Virus record (IMG/VR): IMGVR_UViG_3300009593_000010
Coordinates: 1-64,000 of that record
Length of the DNA: 64,000 bases
Reading direction: 5' to 3' (one strand)
From: a virus
Part shown: positions 43,145 to 52,600 of the stretch, one piece after another
Position numbering within the stretch: position 1 is the first letter of the stretch
How the letters are laid out: each line of letters opens with the position of its first letter
The notes under the pieces: generated by a model
Database searches by the model: none
The model's input: the letters and a program-made list of their open reading frames with translations, nothing else
Told to the model about the DNA's origin: nothing
Translations under genes and position numbers: made by a program

Positions 43145-45697
43145 ATGGCACTAACAGTAAGTAATAACCAAACACTAGAAGATTTACGAGTCAGTCATAA
43201 TGACCTCGTAGATGATGTTGGTGGTATTGGAAGTTTAAGAACAGGTCAAAAATCATCAGTTGTAGATGCTGTTAATTCAATTATTGATGAATACTTTTAT
43301 TTCCAAGACTATGAGTTTACTGCATCTGGTGGAAGTAACGAAACTTTCTCTGGTAATGATAGCAGTGGAAACCCATTAGTCTATTCAAAGTCAAGAGTAT
43401 TAGTATTTAAGAATGGTTCTCTATTACGAAACGGAACACAATACTCTGCAACAAACGGAACATCTGTTCAGATGGTTGGTTCTACTTCTTCTGGTGACAT
43501 TATTAGAATAACTTCTTTTACAGGGTCATATGAAGGAACTGCAGCTGCAACTCAACAAACAACTTATTGGTCTCCATCTGGTGGTTCGATTTATAACACG
43601 AACACTGATGGGATCGTCATAAACTCAAATGATACAAGTGTAGTTACAAGTCCAGCAAGTGGATATGGAATGCAACTTGAAGCAAGTGGTGACGATATTT
43701 ATGTTAACACTGGTGGAAGTAATAAAGTACAATTTACTGGTAATATAGATGTCGATGGTACATCTACATTAGATGGTGCTGTAACTGGTGGGGTGAGTGT
43801 CACTGCACCATTAATCGAAGCATCAACCTCAGTACAAACTCCTTTAATAGAATATAGTGATGGTGATGATGCAATCACAATTGCAGATGGTGGTGGTGTA
43901 ACCTTTGGTTCAACTATCAATGCAAGTGCAGCTCATGTATCGACTTCTACAATTCAAGGAACAACAATAACTGCAACAACAGGATTTACTGGAGATGTTA
44001 CTGGAACAGTTTCAGATATCTCTAATCATAATACAGGGGCCCTAACAGAAGGGTCAAATCTATATTATACAAATGCAAGAGCAGATGCAAGAATTGCTGC
44101 TGCAAGTATCGATGATGTATCTGATGTAACAATCACTTCACCAGCAACTGGACATCATTTAACATGGAGTGGTTCTGCATGGACTAACTCAGCTGCTGAA
44201 TCTTCTGATGGTATCACCGAAGGTTCATCAAACTTATTCCATACTACAGAAAGAGTACAGGATGTCGTTGGTGCATTTGTAAGTGGTACTGGATCAACAA
44301 GTGTCACTTATGATGATGCTGCTGGTACACTGGTTATATCTTCTGCTGGTAAAACACAAGAAGAAATAGAAGACATTGTAGGAGCAATGGTAACTGGAAA
44401 TACCGAAACTGGTATTGGAGTTACCTATGAAGACTCTACAGGAACTTTAGACTTCGTTCTTAACGACAACTATCTCCAAGATAAAGTTGGAGAGATGGTA
44501 GCAGGAAACACTGAAACGAATATGACAGTGACTTATGATACTTCCGATAATACCATTGACTTCTCAGTTGCAGATGCTACAACCTCTGCAAAGGGTGTTG
44601 CACAATTTAGTTCAGATAACTTTGGAGTATCATCTGGTGTAGTATCTATTAAAAACGATGGTGTCACATTAGGAACAGAAACAACAGGAAACTATGTTGC
44701 AACACTTAGTGGTGGAACTGGTATAACTGCTAGTGGTTCTAGTGAAGGTTCAACACCTACAATTTCGATTACTAATACTGCTGTTACAGCAGGTACATAT
44801 GGATCAGCAACGGCAATACCAGCAGTAACAGTTAATGCACAAGGTCAAATAACATCTGCAACTACACATGCCATATCTGGATATTCTGGATTTACTTGGG
44901 GAATAGTTGGTGGTTCTAGTGCTGGAGTAATAGGTAGTGGTGAAACAGTTAGACTTGATGCTGGAACAGGTATATCTTTAACATTAAGTGGTAACGATAT
45001 TGAAGTTGCTTCCTCACTCTCAGTAGGAGATGGTGGACTAACACAAAAGAATTTTACAACAGCATTAAATACTAAATTAACTGGAATAGAAGCTAGTGCT
45101 ACAGCAGACCAGACAAATGCAGAAATAAGAGCAGCTGTTGAAGCAGCTACTGATTCAAATGTATTTAATGACGCAGACCATACTAAATTAAATGGTATTG
45201 CGGCCGGTGCAACAACAAATACTGGTACAGTTACTTCTGTTTCTGCTTCAAATGGGTTGGTTATTAGTGGTACAGCATCTACTACACCAACAGTAAGTCT
45301 AAACACAGTTACAGGTGGTCAAATCCATAGTTTGGGTGTAAACACTGCAACCTCTGGTACTGCTGGTGAGATTCGTGCAACAAGTAATATTACTGCATAC
45401 TACTCAGATGAAAGATTAAAAGATTTTGATGGTACTATTGAAAATGCACTTGATAAAGTGTGTTCATTAGGTGGTTATTACTTCCATGAGAATGCCCTTG
45501 CAAAAGAACTTGGTTATGAAAATGAACGAAGACAGGTTGGTGTATCTGCACAGGAAATTCAAAAAGTTCTTCCAGAGGTCGTTACAACAGCACCAATCGA
45601 TGATCAATACCTAACTGTATGGTATGAAAAACTAATTCCACTCCTAATTGAGTCCATAAAAGAACTCAAATCTCAAGTAGACGAATTAAAAAAATAA
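43145..45697 (+). CDS. Tail fibre with C-terminal S74 intramolecular chaperone
   Basis: The 850-residue fibre starts with SNNQTLEDLRVSHNDLVDDV and continues with repetitive beta modules containing ERVQDVVG and GAMVTGNTETGIGVTYED units that also occur in the two other fibres. The last 97 residues are an S74 chaperone (Ser754 in SDERLKD, then RRQVGVSAQEIQKVLPEVV, then LIPLLIESIKELKSQV). Such domains fold the trimer and then cut themselves off before the Ser-Asp pair. It is a likely receptor-binding fibre. Its gene follows the DUF4815 operon with three bases between. Confidence 0.85.
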   Translation: MALTVSNNQTLEDLRVSHNDLVDDVGGIGSLRTGQKSSVVDAVNSIIDEYFYFQDYEFTASGGSNETFSGNDSSGNPLVYSKSRVLVFKNGSLLRNGTQYSATNGTSVQMVGSTSSGDIIRITSFTGSYEGTAAATQQTTYWSPSGGSIYNTNTDGIVINSNDTSVVTSPASGYGMQLEASGDDIYVNTGGSNKVQFTGNIDVDGTSTLDGAVTGGVSVTAPLIEASTSVQTPLIEYSDGDDAITIADGGGVTFGSTINASAAHVSTSTIQGTTITATTGFTGDVTGTVSDISNHNTGALTEGSNLYYTNARADARIAAASIDDVSDVTITSPATGHHLTWSGSAWTNSAAESSDGITEGSSNLFHTTERVQDVVGAFVSGTGSTSVTYDDAAGTLVISSAGKTQEEIEDIVGAMVTGNTETGIGVTYEDSTGTLDFVLNDNYLQDKVGEMVAGNTETNMTVTYDTSDNTIDFSVADATTSAKGVAQFSSDNFGVSSGVVSIKNDGVTLGTETTGNYVATLSGGTGITASGSSEGSTPTISITNTAVTAGTYGSATAIPAVTVNAQGQITSATTHAISGYSGFTWGIVGGSSAGVIGSGETVRLDAGTGISLTLSGNDIEVASSLSVGDGGLTQKNFTTALNTKLTGIEASATADQTNAEIRAAVEAATDSNVFNDADHTKLNGIAAGATTNTGTVTSVSASNGLVISGTASTTPTVSLNTVTGGQIHSLGVNTATSGTAGEIRATSNITAYYSDERLKDFDGTIENALDKVCSLGGYYFHENALAKELGYENERRQVGVSAQEIQKVLPEVVTTAPIDDQYLTVWYEKLIPLLIESIKELKSQVDELKK

Positions 45698-45722
45698 AAT
45701 AACGATTCAAAATCCTTAATAG

Positions 45723-45730
45723 TATAAATA
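45723..45730 (+). promoter_or_regulatory. T4-type late promoter (TATAAATACT)
   Basis: A perfect octamer followed by CT in the 68-bp gap after the S74 fibre. Predicted +1 near 45736 gives a 30-base leader before the gene at 45766. Confidence 0.7.
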
Positions 45731-45765
45731 CTACTTGATAACAATAACATTAGGTAGTAATTACT

Positions 45766-46101
45766 ATGGCAGCGATAAGTAACCTTTATATCGATCAAGG
45801 AGCAGATTTTTCAATAGCTGTTACCATGACCGATGCAACAGGTAATGCATTAAATTTGACAGGTGCTTCTTTCTTAGGACAATTAAGAAAGACTCATGCA
45901 AGTTCTAGTTTAAAAGCAACTTTTGGAACGACACATGATAGTGCTGGTGGAACCCTTACTCTTACATTAACTGATACCATAACCGCTGCATTAGACAGTG
46001 GAAGGTATGTGTATGATGTGGTGATGACAGGTTCCGATGCATCTAAGACAAGAGTATTAGAGGGTCAAGCAGTAATTACACCAGGCGTGAGTAGAAGTTA
46101 A
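45766..46101 (+). CDS. Beta-sandwich virion protein, 111 aa
   Basis: The sequence has the look of a small beta-sandwich: LYIDQGADFSIAVTMTDATG at the start, GASFLGQLRKTHAS, then YVYDVVMTGSDASKTRVLEG. The pattern is common in marine phages just before fibre genes and resembles the upper-baseplate BppU N-terminal fold. It is probably a fibre-attachment or cap protein. A late promoter precedes it. Confidence 0.65.
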   Translation: MAAISNLYIDQGADFSIAVTMTDATGNALNLTGASFLGQLRKTHASSSLKATFGTTHDSAGGTLTLTLTDTITAALDSGRYVYDVVMTGSDASKTRVLEGQAVITPGVSRS

Positions 46102-46115
46102 TTTAAGGAGAAGAT

Positions 46116-46328
46116 ATGGCAGATATCAAGGTACAGATTGCAAATCCAACAGCCAGACAGGTTAAACAGATTTCAGTAGGTAAACTAGATGCATCAACCA
46201 CATCAATTAATGGACTTATGGATGTAGATACCACTACTGCAACTTTGCAGAATGGAACTACTCTAGTATATGATGCAAGTGCAAACAAGTTTGAAGCAAC
46301 CAACGCAATAGATGGTGGCACTTACTAA
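46116..46328 (+). CDS. Small virion protein ending in AIDGGTY, 70 aa
   Basis: A small beta-type protein (VQIANPTARQVKQISVG at the start). Its last residues, AIDGGTY, are nearly the same as those of the following fibre (AIDGGSY), suggesting a shared assembly signal or a common origin. AAGGAGAAG lies before the ATG. The function is unknown. Confidence 0.6.
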   Translation: MADIKVQIANPTARQVKQISVGKLDASTTSINGLMDVDTTTATLQNGTTLVYDASANKFEATNAIDGGTY

Positions 46329-46356
46329 TTAGTTTATTTAATAGGAGAGGACAAAA

Positions 46357-47808
46357 ATGTCAACAGTAATTCAGATTAAGCGGTCTACAGGTTCCGCTGC
46401 CCCTACAACTTCTGAACTGGCTCAAGGTGAATTAGCATATTCAATGGATGCTTCCAATTCTGGAAGTGGTGCCATATTATATGTCGAATCTCAAGACAGT
46501 GGTGGTAGTGCGGTCATACAAAAACTTGGTGGAAAATATTATACAGAAATTCTCGATGGTTCAACACCTACCCCAGCAAATCTAATCGTAGGGAACGGAG
46601 CAACTGCTGGTGCAAGTATTCAACTAAGAGAAGACTCAGACAATGGTTCCAATTATACTGCATTAAAAGCTGCAGATACAATTGCAGCCAATGTAACATA
46701 CACATTACCAGCTGCGGATGGTTCTAGTGGTCAGTTCTTAAAAACTGATGGTTCTGGAGCATTATCATTTGGAACAGTAGTATCAACATTATCTCTTGCA
46801 GCGGACAGTGGTTCAAATGACTCACTATCTACTGGAGAGACAATTACATTCACAGGTGGTGAAGGTATCGATACAACAGTAGGTGATAATGTTATTACAG
46901 TTGCAGCTGAAGATGCTACATCAGCAAACAAAGGTGTTGCATCATTTAGTTCTTCACACTTTGATGTTTCCAGTGGTGCAGTCAGTCTTGCTGCTGCATT
47001 CATGGTCACAGAAGGTGAAGGAATTGGTTCTAACGATAACGACACAACTATTCCAACATCAGCTGCAGTAAAAGACTATGTAGATACAAATGTAACTGCA
47101 CAAGACTTAGATACTGCTGGTGATTCTGGAACAGGTGCAATAGATTTAGATTCTCAATCTCTAACAATTGCTGGTACGGCAAATGAGATTGAAACGGCTG
47201 CAAGTGGTCAAACAATAACAGTTGGATTACCATCTAATGTAACAGTAGGGAACAACCTTACAGTTACAGGTAACTTAACAGTTAATGGTACACAAACTAC
47301 AGTCAATAGTACAACAGTAACAGTAGATGACCCAATCTTTACAGTAGGTGGAGACAGTGCTCCAGGCTCTGATGACAACCTTGATAGAGGTATGGAATTC
47401 AGATGGCATAATGGAAGTGCTGCAAAATTAGGGTTCTTTGGTTATGATGACTCTACTGGTAAATTTACTTTTATTCCAGATGCAACAGACACAGGTGGTG
47501 TCATCACTGGTACTAAAGGTAACTTAGACATTGGTGGATTAGACCTTGCTGGTTCAATCACGAGTGTTGATGGTTCTGCACCAACTGCTGGTCAATTATT
47601 AATTGGTCATGGTGGTAATGGAGACATGGTTCTTGCAACTTTGTCTACTGGAGAGGGTGTAGATGTAACAAATGCAAATGGTAGTATTACCATTTCTGGT
47701 GAAGATGCAAGTACGAGCAATAAAGGTATTGCATCGTTTAACTCTAGTGAGTTTACTGTCTCATCTGGTGCAGTATCAATTACTGCGATAGATGGTGGTT
47801 CTTACTAA
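46357..47808 (+). CDS. Tail fibre protein, 483 aa
   Basis: The N-terminus (VIQIKRSTGSAAPTTSELAQGELAYS) is a phage fibre-head motif that attaches to the baseplate side. It is followed by repetitive beta modules: GNNLTVTGNLTVNGTQTTVN then a DDPIFTVGG unit with RGMEFRWHNGSAAKLGFFG, and GVASFSSSHFDVSSGAV. It has no chaperone domain and ends in AIDGGSY. The same modules occur in the fibres at 43145 and 49640. Confidence 0.75.
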   Translation: MSTVIQIKRSTGSAAPTTSELAQGELAYSMDASNSGSGAILYVESQDSGGSAVIQKLGGKYYTEILDGSTPTPANLIVGNGATAGASIQLREDSDNGSNYTALKAADTIAANVTYTLPAADGSSGQFLKTDGSGALSFGTVVSTLSLAADSGSNDSLSTGETITFTGGEGIDTTVGDNVITVAAEDATSANKGVASFSSSHFDVSSGAVSLAAAFMVTEGEGIGSNDNDTTIPTSAAVKDYVDTNVTAQDLDTAGDSGTGAIDLDSQSLTIAGTANEIETAASGQTITVGLPSNVTVGNNLTVTGNLTVNGTQTTVNSTTVTVDDPIFTVGGDSAPGSDDNLDRGMEFRWHNGSAAKLGFFGYDDSTGKFTFIPDATDTGGVITGTKGNLDIGGLDLAGSITSVDGSAPTAGQLLIGHGGNGDMVLATLSTGEGVDVTNANGSITISGEDASTSNKGIASFNSSEFTVSSGAVSITAIDGGSY

Positions 47809-47823
47809 GGGTAGGATAAAATT

Positions 47824-48237
47824 ATGGCATATTATGATGGAGAAGTCAATTACAATGTCGATGAGAATTCAGTTGTAATAGATAGGGACTTCACTCTACA
47901 GATTCCGCCAGAAGTGTTGGATGATCTCTATATGGGGACGACAGCAACATGGTGGGTAGGAAAAACAGGTGATGAGGTTAGAGTAGAAATAGTAAATACT
48001 AGTGGATACTCTCAAATCTCATCAAATGAATTCCGAAAGGAACCGAAGCTTGCACATAAAAGAGCTGAGGGGACTTATAATGTCGGCAAAGAAACTTATA
48101 TCCATAGGGGTGCAAGTTTAAGAGTTGGCAAGGATATTATTAATGCATTAAGTATTAATAGTCCAGAAACAAACAATGTCAGATGGACAGTAGATACTAC
48201 CAACTGGCGTTGTGTACTAACAACAGTCGTTAAATAA
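47824..48237 (+). CDS. Hypothetical virion protein, 137 aa
   Basis: A beta-rich protein of the fibre cluster with DGEVNYNVDENSVVIDRDFT at the start and a Trp-rich middle (ATWWVGKTGDE). It lies 15 bp after the fibre, preceded by GGGTAGGATAAA. I do not recognise a family; by place it could be a fibre adaptor or chaperone. Confidence 0.6.
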   Translation: MAYYDGEVNYNVDENSVVIDRDFTLQIPPEVLDDLYMGTTATWWVGKTGDEVRVEIVNTSGYSQISSNEFRKEPKLAHKRAEGTYNVGKETYIHRGASLRVGKDIINALSINSPETNNVRWTVDTTNWRCVLTTVVK

Positions 48238-48247
48238 CGATAAAATT

Positions 48248-48263
48248 TTGGGTATATACCCAA
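48248..48263. repeat. Perfect 16-bp palindrome between fibre genes
   Basis: TTGGGTATATACCCAA has six paired bases around a TATA centre and follows a TTTT run. As RNA it forms a short hairpin. It may be a weak terminator or an operator in the 49-bp gap. Confidence 0.4.
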
Positions 48264-48286
48264 TGGATAAAGTGAGTTAATAAAAT

Positions 48287-49603
48287 ATGACACAAACAGT
48301 TCAACTCAGAAGGAGTTCGACTGATGGTGCTAAGCCTACAACTGCTCAGTTAGAACTGGGTGAAATGGCAATCAATACTTACGATGGTAAAGTTTACATT
48401 AAGAAAAGTGTAAGCGGAGTCGAGAGTATCGTTCAAGTTGGAGAAGCATCAACCAGTCAATTTACTTCATATCAACATTGCAAGTTCTCAAACGCAGGTG
48501 GGACACTTTCTGCTGGTCAGACATCTTTTAGTGGAACAGATGATAATTCTGCTTCATTAGGATACACTGCTGGAAACTTAATTGTTTTCTTAAATGGTGT
48601 TGCACTAGACCCAGATGATTTTACTGCAACAAATGGAACAACAATAGTATTAGACAATGCAGTTGCTGGTTCTGATACATTAGAAACAGTTTCAATGGGT
48701 GGGGATAGTGGTTCTGCATTAACCTCAGTTGCAATATATGAATACACTGCAACAGCAAACCAAACTGCATTTACAGGTGCAGATGATAACTCAAGAACTT
48801 TATCTTATGACTCTGGAGAAGAATTAGTATTCTTAAATGGGGTTCTATTAGACCCTAGAACGAGTCAAGATTATACAAGAACATCAAGTTCTACCATAAC
48901 ACTTAATGCTGGTGCTCAAGTAAATGACACTCTAGTCATTAAGACTTATGGTGGTTCAAACCCATTTAACAGATTTACATTTGATGTCACTGCAGCTTCA
49001 ACAACTAGTATTACTGGTACAGATGCAAACTCAGTAACATTATCCTTCCATCCAGACTATTCAGAAGTTTTTGTGAATGGTATATTAATGCAAAAGGGTC
49101 AATGGACTGGGGGAGATGGAAAGACCATCTCATTTACTGATGCATTAGTAGACCCAAACTACATCATCGATGTAATTGATTACCAAATTACTGCACCTCA
49201 AGTTAGGTTGTTTAAAGATGAAGCACCATTCTTGGGTGGACATTTAAATACGAATGGTAAAGAAATTGTGGGTTCTTCTGGACAGAACATAACATTTACT
49301 CCAGCATCATCTCAATATGTAGATATAAAAGATGGGCCGTTGAGAATGGACATACTATCGAGTGATCCGTCTACTGTGACAGATCGTGCATCGTTGTATT
49401 CAAAGGAAATTTCTAGTATGGCAGAATTGTTTGTTCAAGATGAAGCGGGTAATGTCACTCAAATTTCTCCTCACCAAGATGGAGAGTGGGTGTATTATTC
49501 TGAAAATATAAAAACAGGAAAAAGATTTAAAGTGAATATGGAGAGAATGATTAGAAAACTTCAAGATATCACTGGAGAAAGATTCATCGAAATAGATGAA
49601 TAA
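48287..49603 (+). CDS. Tail fibre/structural protein with tandem beta domains, 438 aa
   Basis: The start (VQLRRSSTDGAKPTTAQLELGEMAIN) is again a fibre-head motif. Three tandem domains of about 80 residues follow, each with the pattern FxGxDxNSxxLxYxxGxxxVFLNGVxLDP, ending in a linker and a charged C-terminus (MERMIRKLQDITGERFIEID). This repeat is common in short tail fibres of marine phages. Its role is probably baseplate-to-fibre connection. Confidence 0.7.
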   Translation: MTQTVQLRRSSTDGAKPTTAQLELGEMAINTYDGKVYIKKSVSGVESIVQVGEASTSQFTSYQHCKFSNAGGTLSAGQTSFSGTDDNSASLGYTAGNLIVFLNGVALDPDDFTATNGTTIVLDNAVAGSDTLETVSMGGDSGSALTSVAIYEYTATANQTAFTGADDNSRTLSYDSGEELVFLNGVLLDPRTSQDYTRTSSSTITLNAGAQVNDTLVIKTYGGSNPFNRFTFDVTAASTTSITGTDANSVTLSFHPDYSEVFVNGILMQKGQWTGGDGKTISFTDALVDPNYIIDVIDYQITAPQVRLFKDEAPFLGGHLNTNGKEIVGSSGQNITFTPASSQYVDIKDGPLRMDILSSDPSTVTDRASLYSKEISSMAELFVQDEAGNVTQISPHQDGEWVYYSENIKTGKRFKVNMERMIRKLQDITGERFIEIDE

Positions 49604-49611
49604 CATAAATA
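49604..49611 (+). promoter_or_regulatory. Late promoter variant (CATAAATACT) for the large fibre
   Basis: CATAAATA followed by CT overlaps the end of the previous gene. Predicted +1 near 49617 gives a leader of about 23 bases with an AAGGGGA ribosome binding site before ATG 49640. Confidence 0.6.
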
Positions 49612-49639
49612 CTAATATTAATTAAGGGGAATATTAAAA

Positions 49640-52600
49640 ATGGCAACAAAAGCAAGATATCTTGCAGACTTATTAAATGCATCTGGGGAGTTAGACTCTA
49701 CTGGTGCAGTTGAGAGTATTCAAGATAACATATCAACATTATTTGCAGCTGGATCACATACAGGTATAGCATTTACCTATGATGATTCAAATGCAACATT
49801 CAGTGCAGCGGTCACACAAGATGCTCAGTCTGCTGGTTTCTATCACAAAGTAACAGTAACAGTTTCTGGCGGAAACTATTTAATGGACGGAACTGCGAAC
49901 GCATCCGTTGTATTATCCCCAAGTGTAACATATAGATTCGATCTATCAGATTCTAGTTGTGCGAATCATCCCCTTAGATTCTCAACAACTTCTGATGGAA
50001 CCCACAACTCTGGTGCAGAAATTTCAGCAGGTTATACAACATACTCTAAGACTGGAACACCAGGCTCAGCAGGTGCATACACACAAGTTTGTTTTGAACA
50101 AGATCAAACAAACCCACTATACTACTATTGTTCTGCACATAGTGGAATGGGTGGAACTGCATTGTTGGGTGTTCATCCAAATACAGACACAATAACAGAA
50201 GGTTCTACAAACCAATATCATACCTCAGAAAGAGTACAAGATATCACTGGTGCCCAGTTGGCAACCAATGGTTCTCATACAGGTATCACAGCAACATATG
50301 ATGATGCTGGTGATGGTGCAATTGACCTTGCACTAGTAACCGAAAATGTAGAAGATATCGTTGGGGCAATGTTCTCATCAAATACCGAAAGCGGTATTAG
50401 TGTCACCTATGAAGATGGTGACGGAACGATTGACCTAGATGTTAATGACCCTACCATTTCCTTAACTGGAGATGTAACTGGTTCTGCAACAATGACCAAT
50501 TTAGGAAACACATCTATTGCTGCCACAATTGCAGCCAATAGTGTTGCAATGGGAACAGACACAACAGGAAATTATGTTGCAACAGTTGCTGGAACAACAA
50601 ACGAGATAACTGTCTCTGGTTCTGGTTCAGAAACTGCAGCCGTAACAGTTTCCCTACCAGATGATGTCACTATAGGTAATGACTTAACAGTAACAGGTGA
50701 GATGGGTTCTGCAACAATTGCTACATCTGGTAATGCAGTAATTGGTGGAAACTTAACAGTTAGTGGTACAACTACTACAGTTTCTTCCTCAACAGTTGCT
50801 ATTACAGATAACAACATGAAGGTTGCAAAAGATAACTCTGCCAACACAACCGACTTTGGTGTCTATGGTGTTTATAACGATGGTTCAACAAGATATGCTG
50901 GTATTAACTGGGATGGAAGTGAATCAGATAAGTTTAGACTCTATCATGGAACAACAACCGAACCAACTACAGTAGTAGACCCTACTGCAACTGGTTGGAC
51001 AAAAGGAACATTAATTGCAGACCTAGAAGGTAATTCTTCAACTGCATCTGCACTTGCAACTGCAAGAACGATAGCAGTAAGTGGGGATGTTGTAGGTTCT
51101 GCATCATTTGATGGTTCTGGTAATATAGATTTATCTACAGTTATTCAAGCAAACTCAGTTGCATTAGGAACTGATACTACTGGAAACTACATGACAGATT
51201 TATCTGCTGGTGAAGGTATAGATATAACTCACACTGCAGCGGAAGGTTCAACTGCAACAATTACAGCAGAGATTGCAACAGACTCAAATAAAGGTGTTGC
51301 CCAATTTAACACAACAGACTTTACAGTAACTTCTGGTGAAGTTGCTATAAACGCAGAAAGAATTCAAGATACTGCTGGAGCAATGTTCACTGGTAATACT
51401 GAGACAGGTATTACAGCAACATATCAAGATGGAGATGGAACTGTAGATTTAGTTGTTAGTGGAACACTTGCAACAATAGTTTCCGATGGTACTGAAGCAG
51501 TACAAGACATTGCTGGTGCAATGTTTACATCTAATACAGAAACAGGTATAACGGCCACATATGATGACAGTGATGGAACGATTGATCTAGTTGTTAGTGG
51601 AACACTTGCAACAATAGTGTCAGACGGAACCGAAGCAGTACAAGATATTGCTGGTGCTCAACTTGCAACTAATGGTTCACACACTGGTATTACTGCAACA
51701 TATGATGATTCAAATGATGGTGCAATTGATCTTGCATTAGTATCAGAAAATGTACAAGATATTGTAGGAGCAATGTTCAGTTCCAATACTGAAACTGGAA
51801 TTGCAGCCACCTATGAAGATGGTGATGGAACTATAGACCTTGTAGTTAGTGGTGCTGCAGCAACAATCGTATCAGACTTCACAGAAGCAGTTCAAGATGT
51901 AGTTGGTGCAATGGTATCATCCAACACAGAAAGTGGTATAGGAGTGACATATGAGGATGGAGATGGTACTTTAGACTTTAATGTATCAGACCCAACATTA
52001 TCTTACACAGGAGATGTAACTGGTTCTGGAACAATGACTGATTTAGGTAATACTAGTATTGCATTAACAATAGCTGCAACATCTGTAGAAAACAGTATGT
52101 TAGCAGGTTCGATTGCAAACAGTAAACTTTCAAACTCAAGTATAACAGTTTCAGATGGTTCTAACTCAACTGCAACTTCATTGGGTGGAACAATAACATT
52201 TGCTGGTACTTCAAACGAAGTAGATGTTGCAGAAAGTTCTGGAACAATTACATATGGACTACCATCTGATGTAACAATATCAAACGACTTAACAGTTAGT
52301 GGAGACTTAACAGTTACAGGTTCAACAACACAAACTGGTTCAATAGTTTCAGATTCAAACTTTACAGGTTTAACAGATGCAAACTCTGGAAATTCAACAG
52401 ACTTTGGTTTCTATGGTAAGTATGTAGAATCATCCACTACAAAATATGGTGGTATATTCTACGATGCATCAACAGATAATACATTTAGATTATTCTCAGA
52501 TACACAAACAGTACCTTCAACTACAGTAAATACAGGTGCAACAGGTTATACTGCTGCTAACTTAGTAGTTGGTACATTAACTGGTAATGTTACAGGTAAT

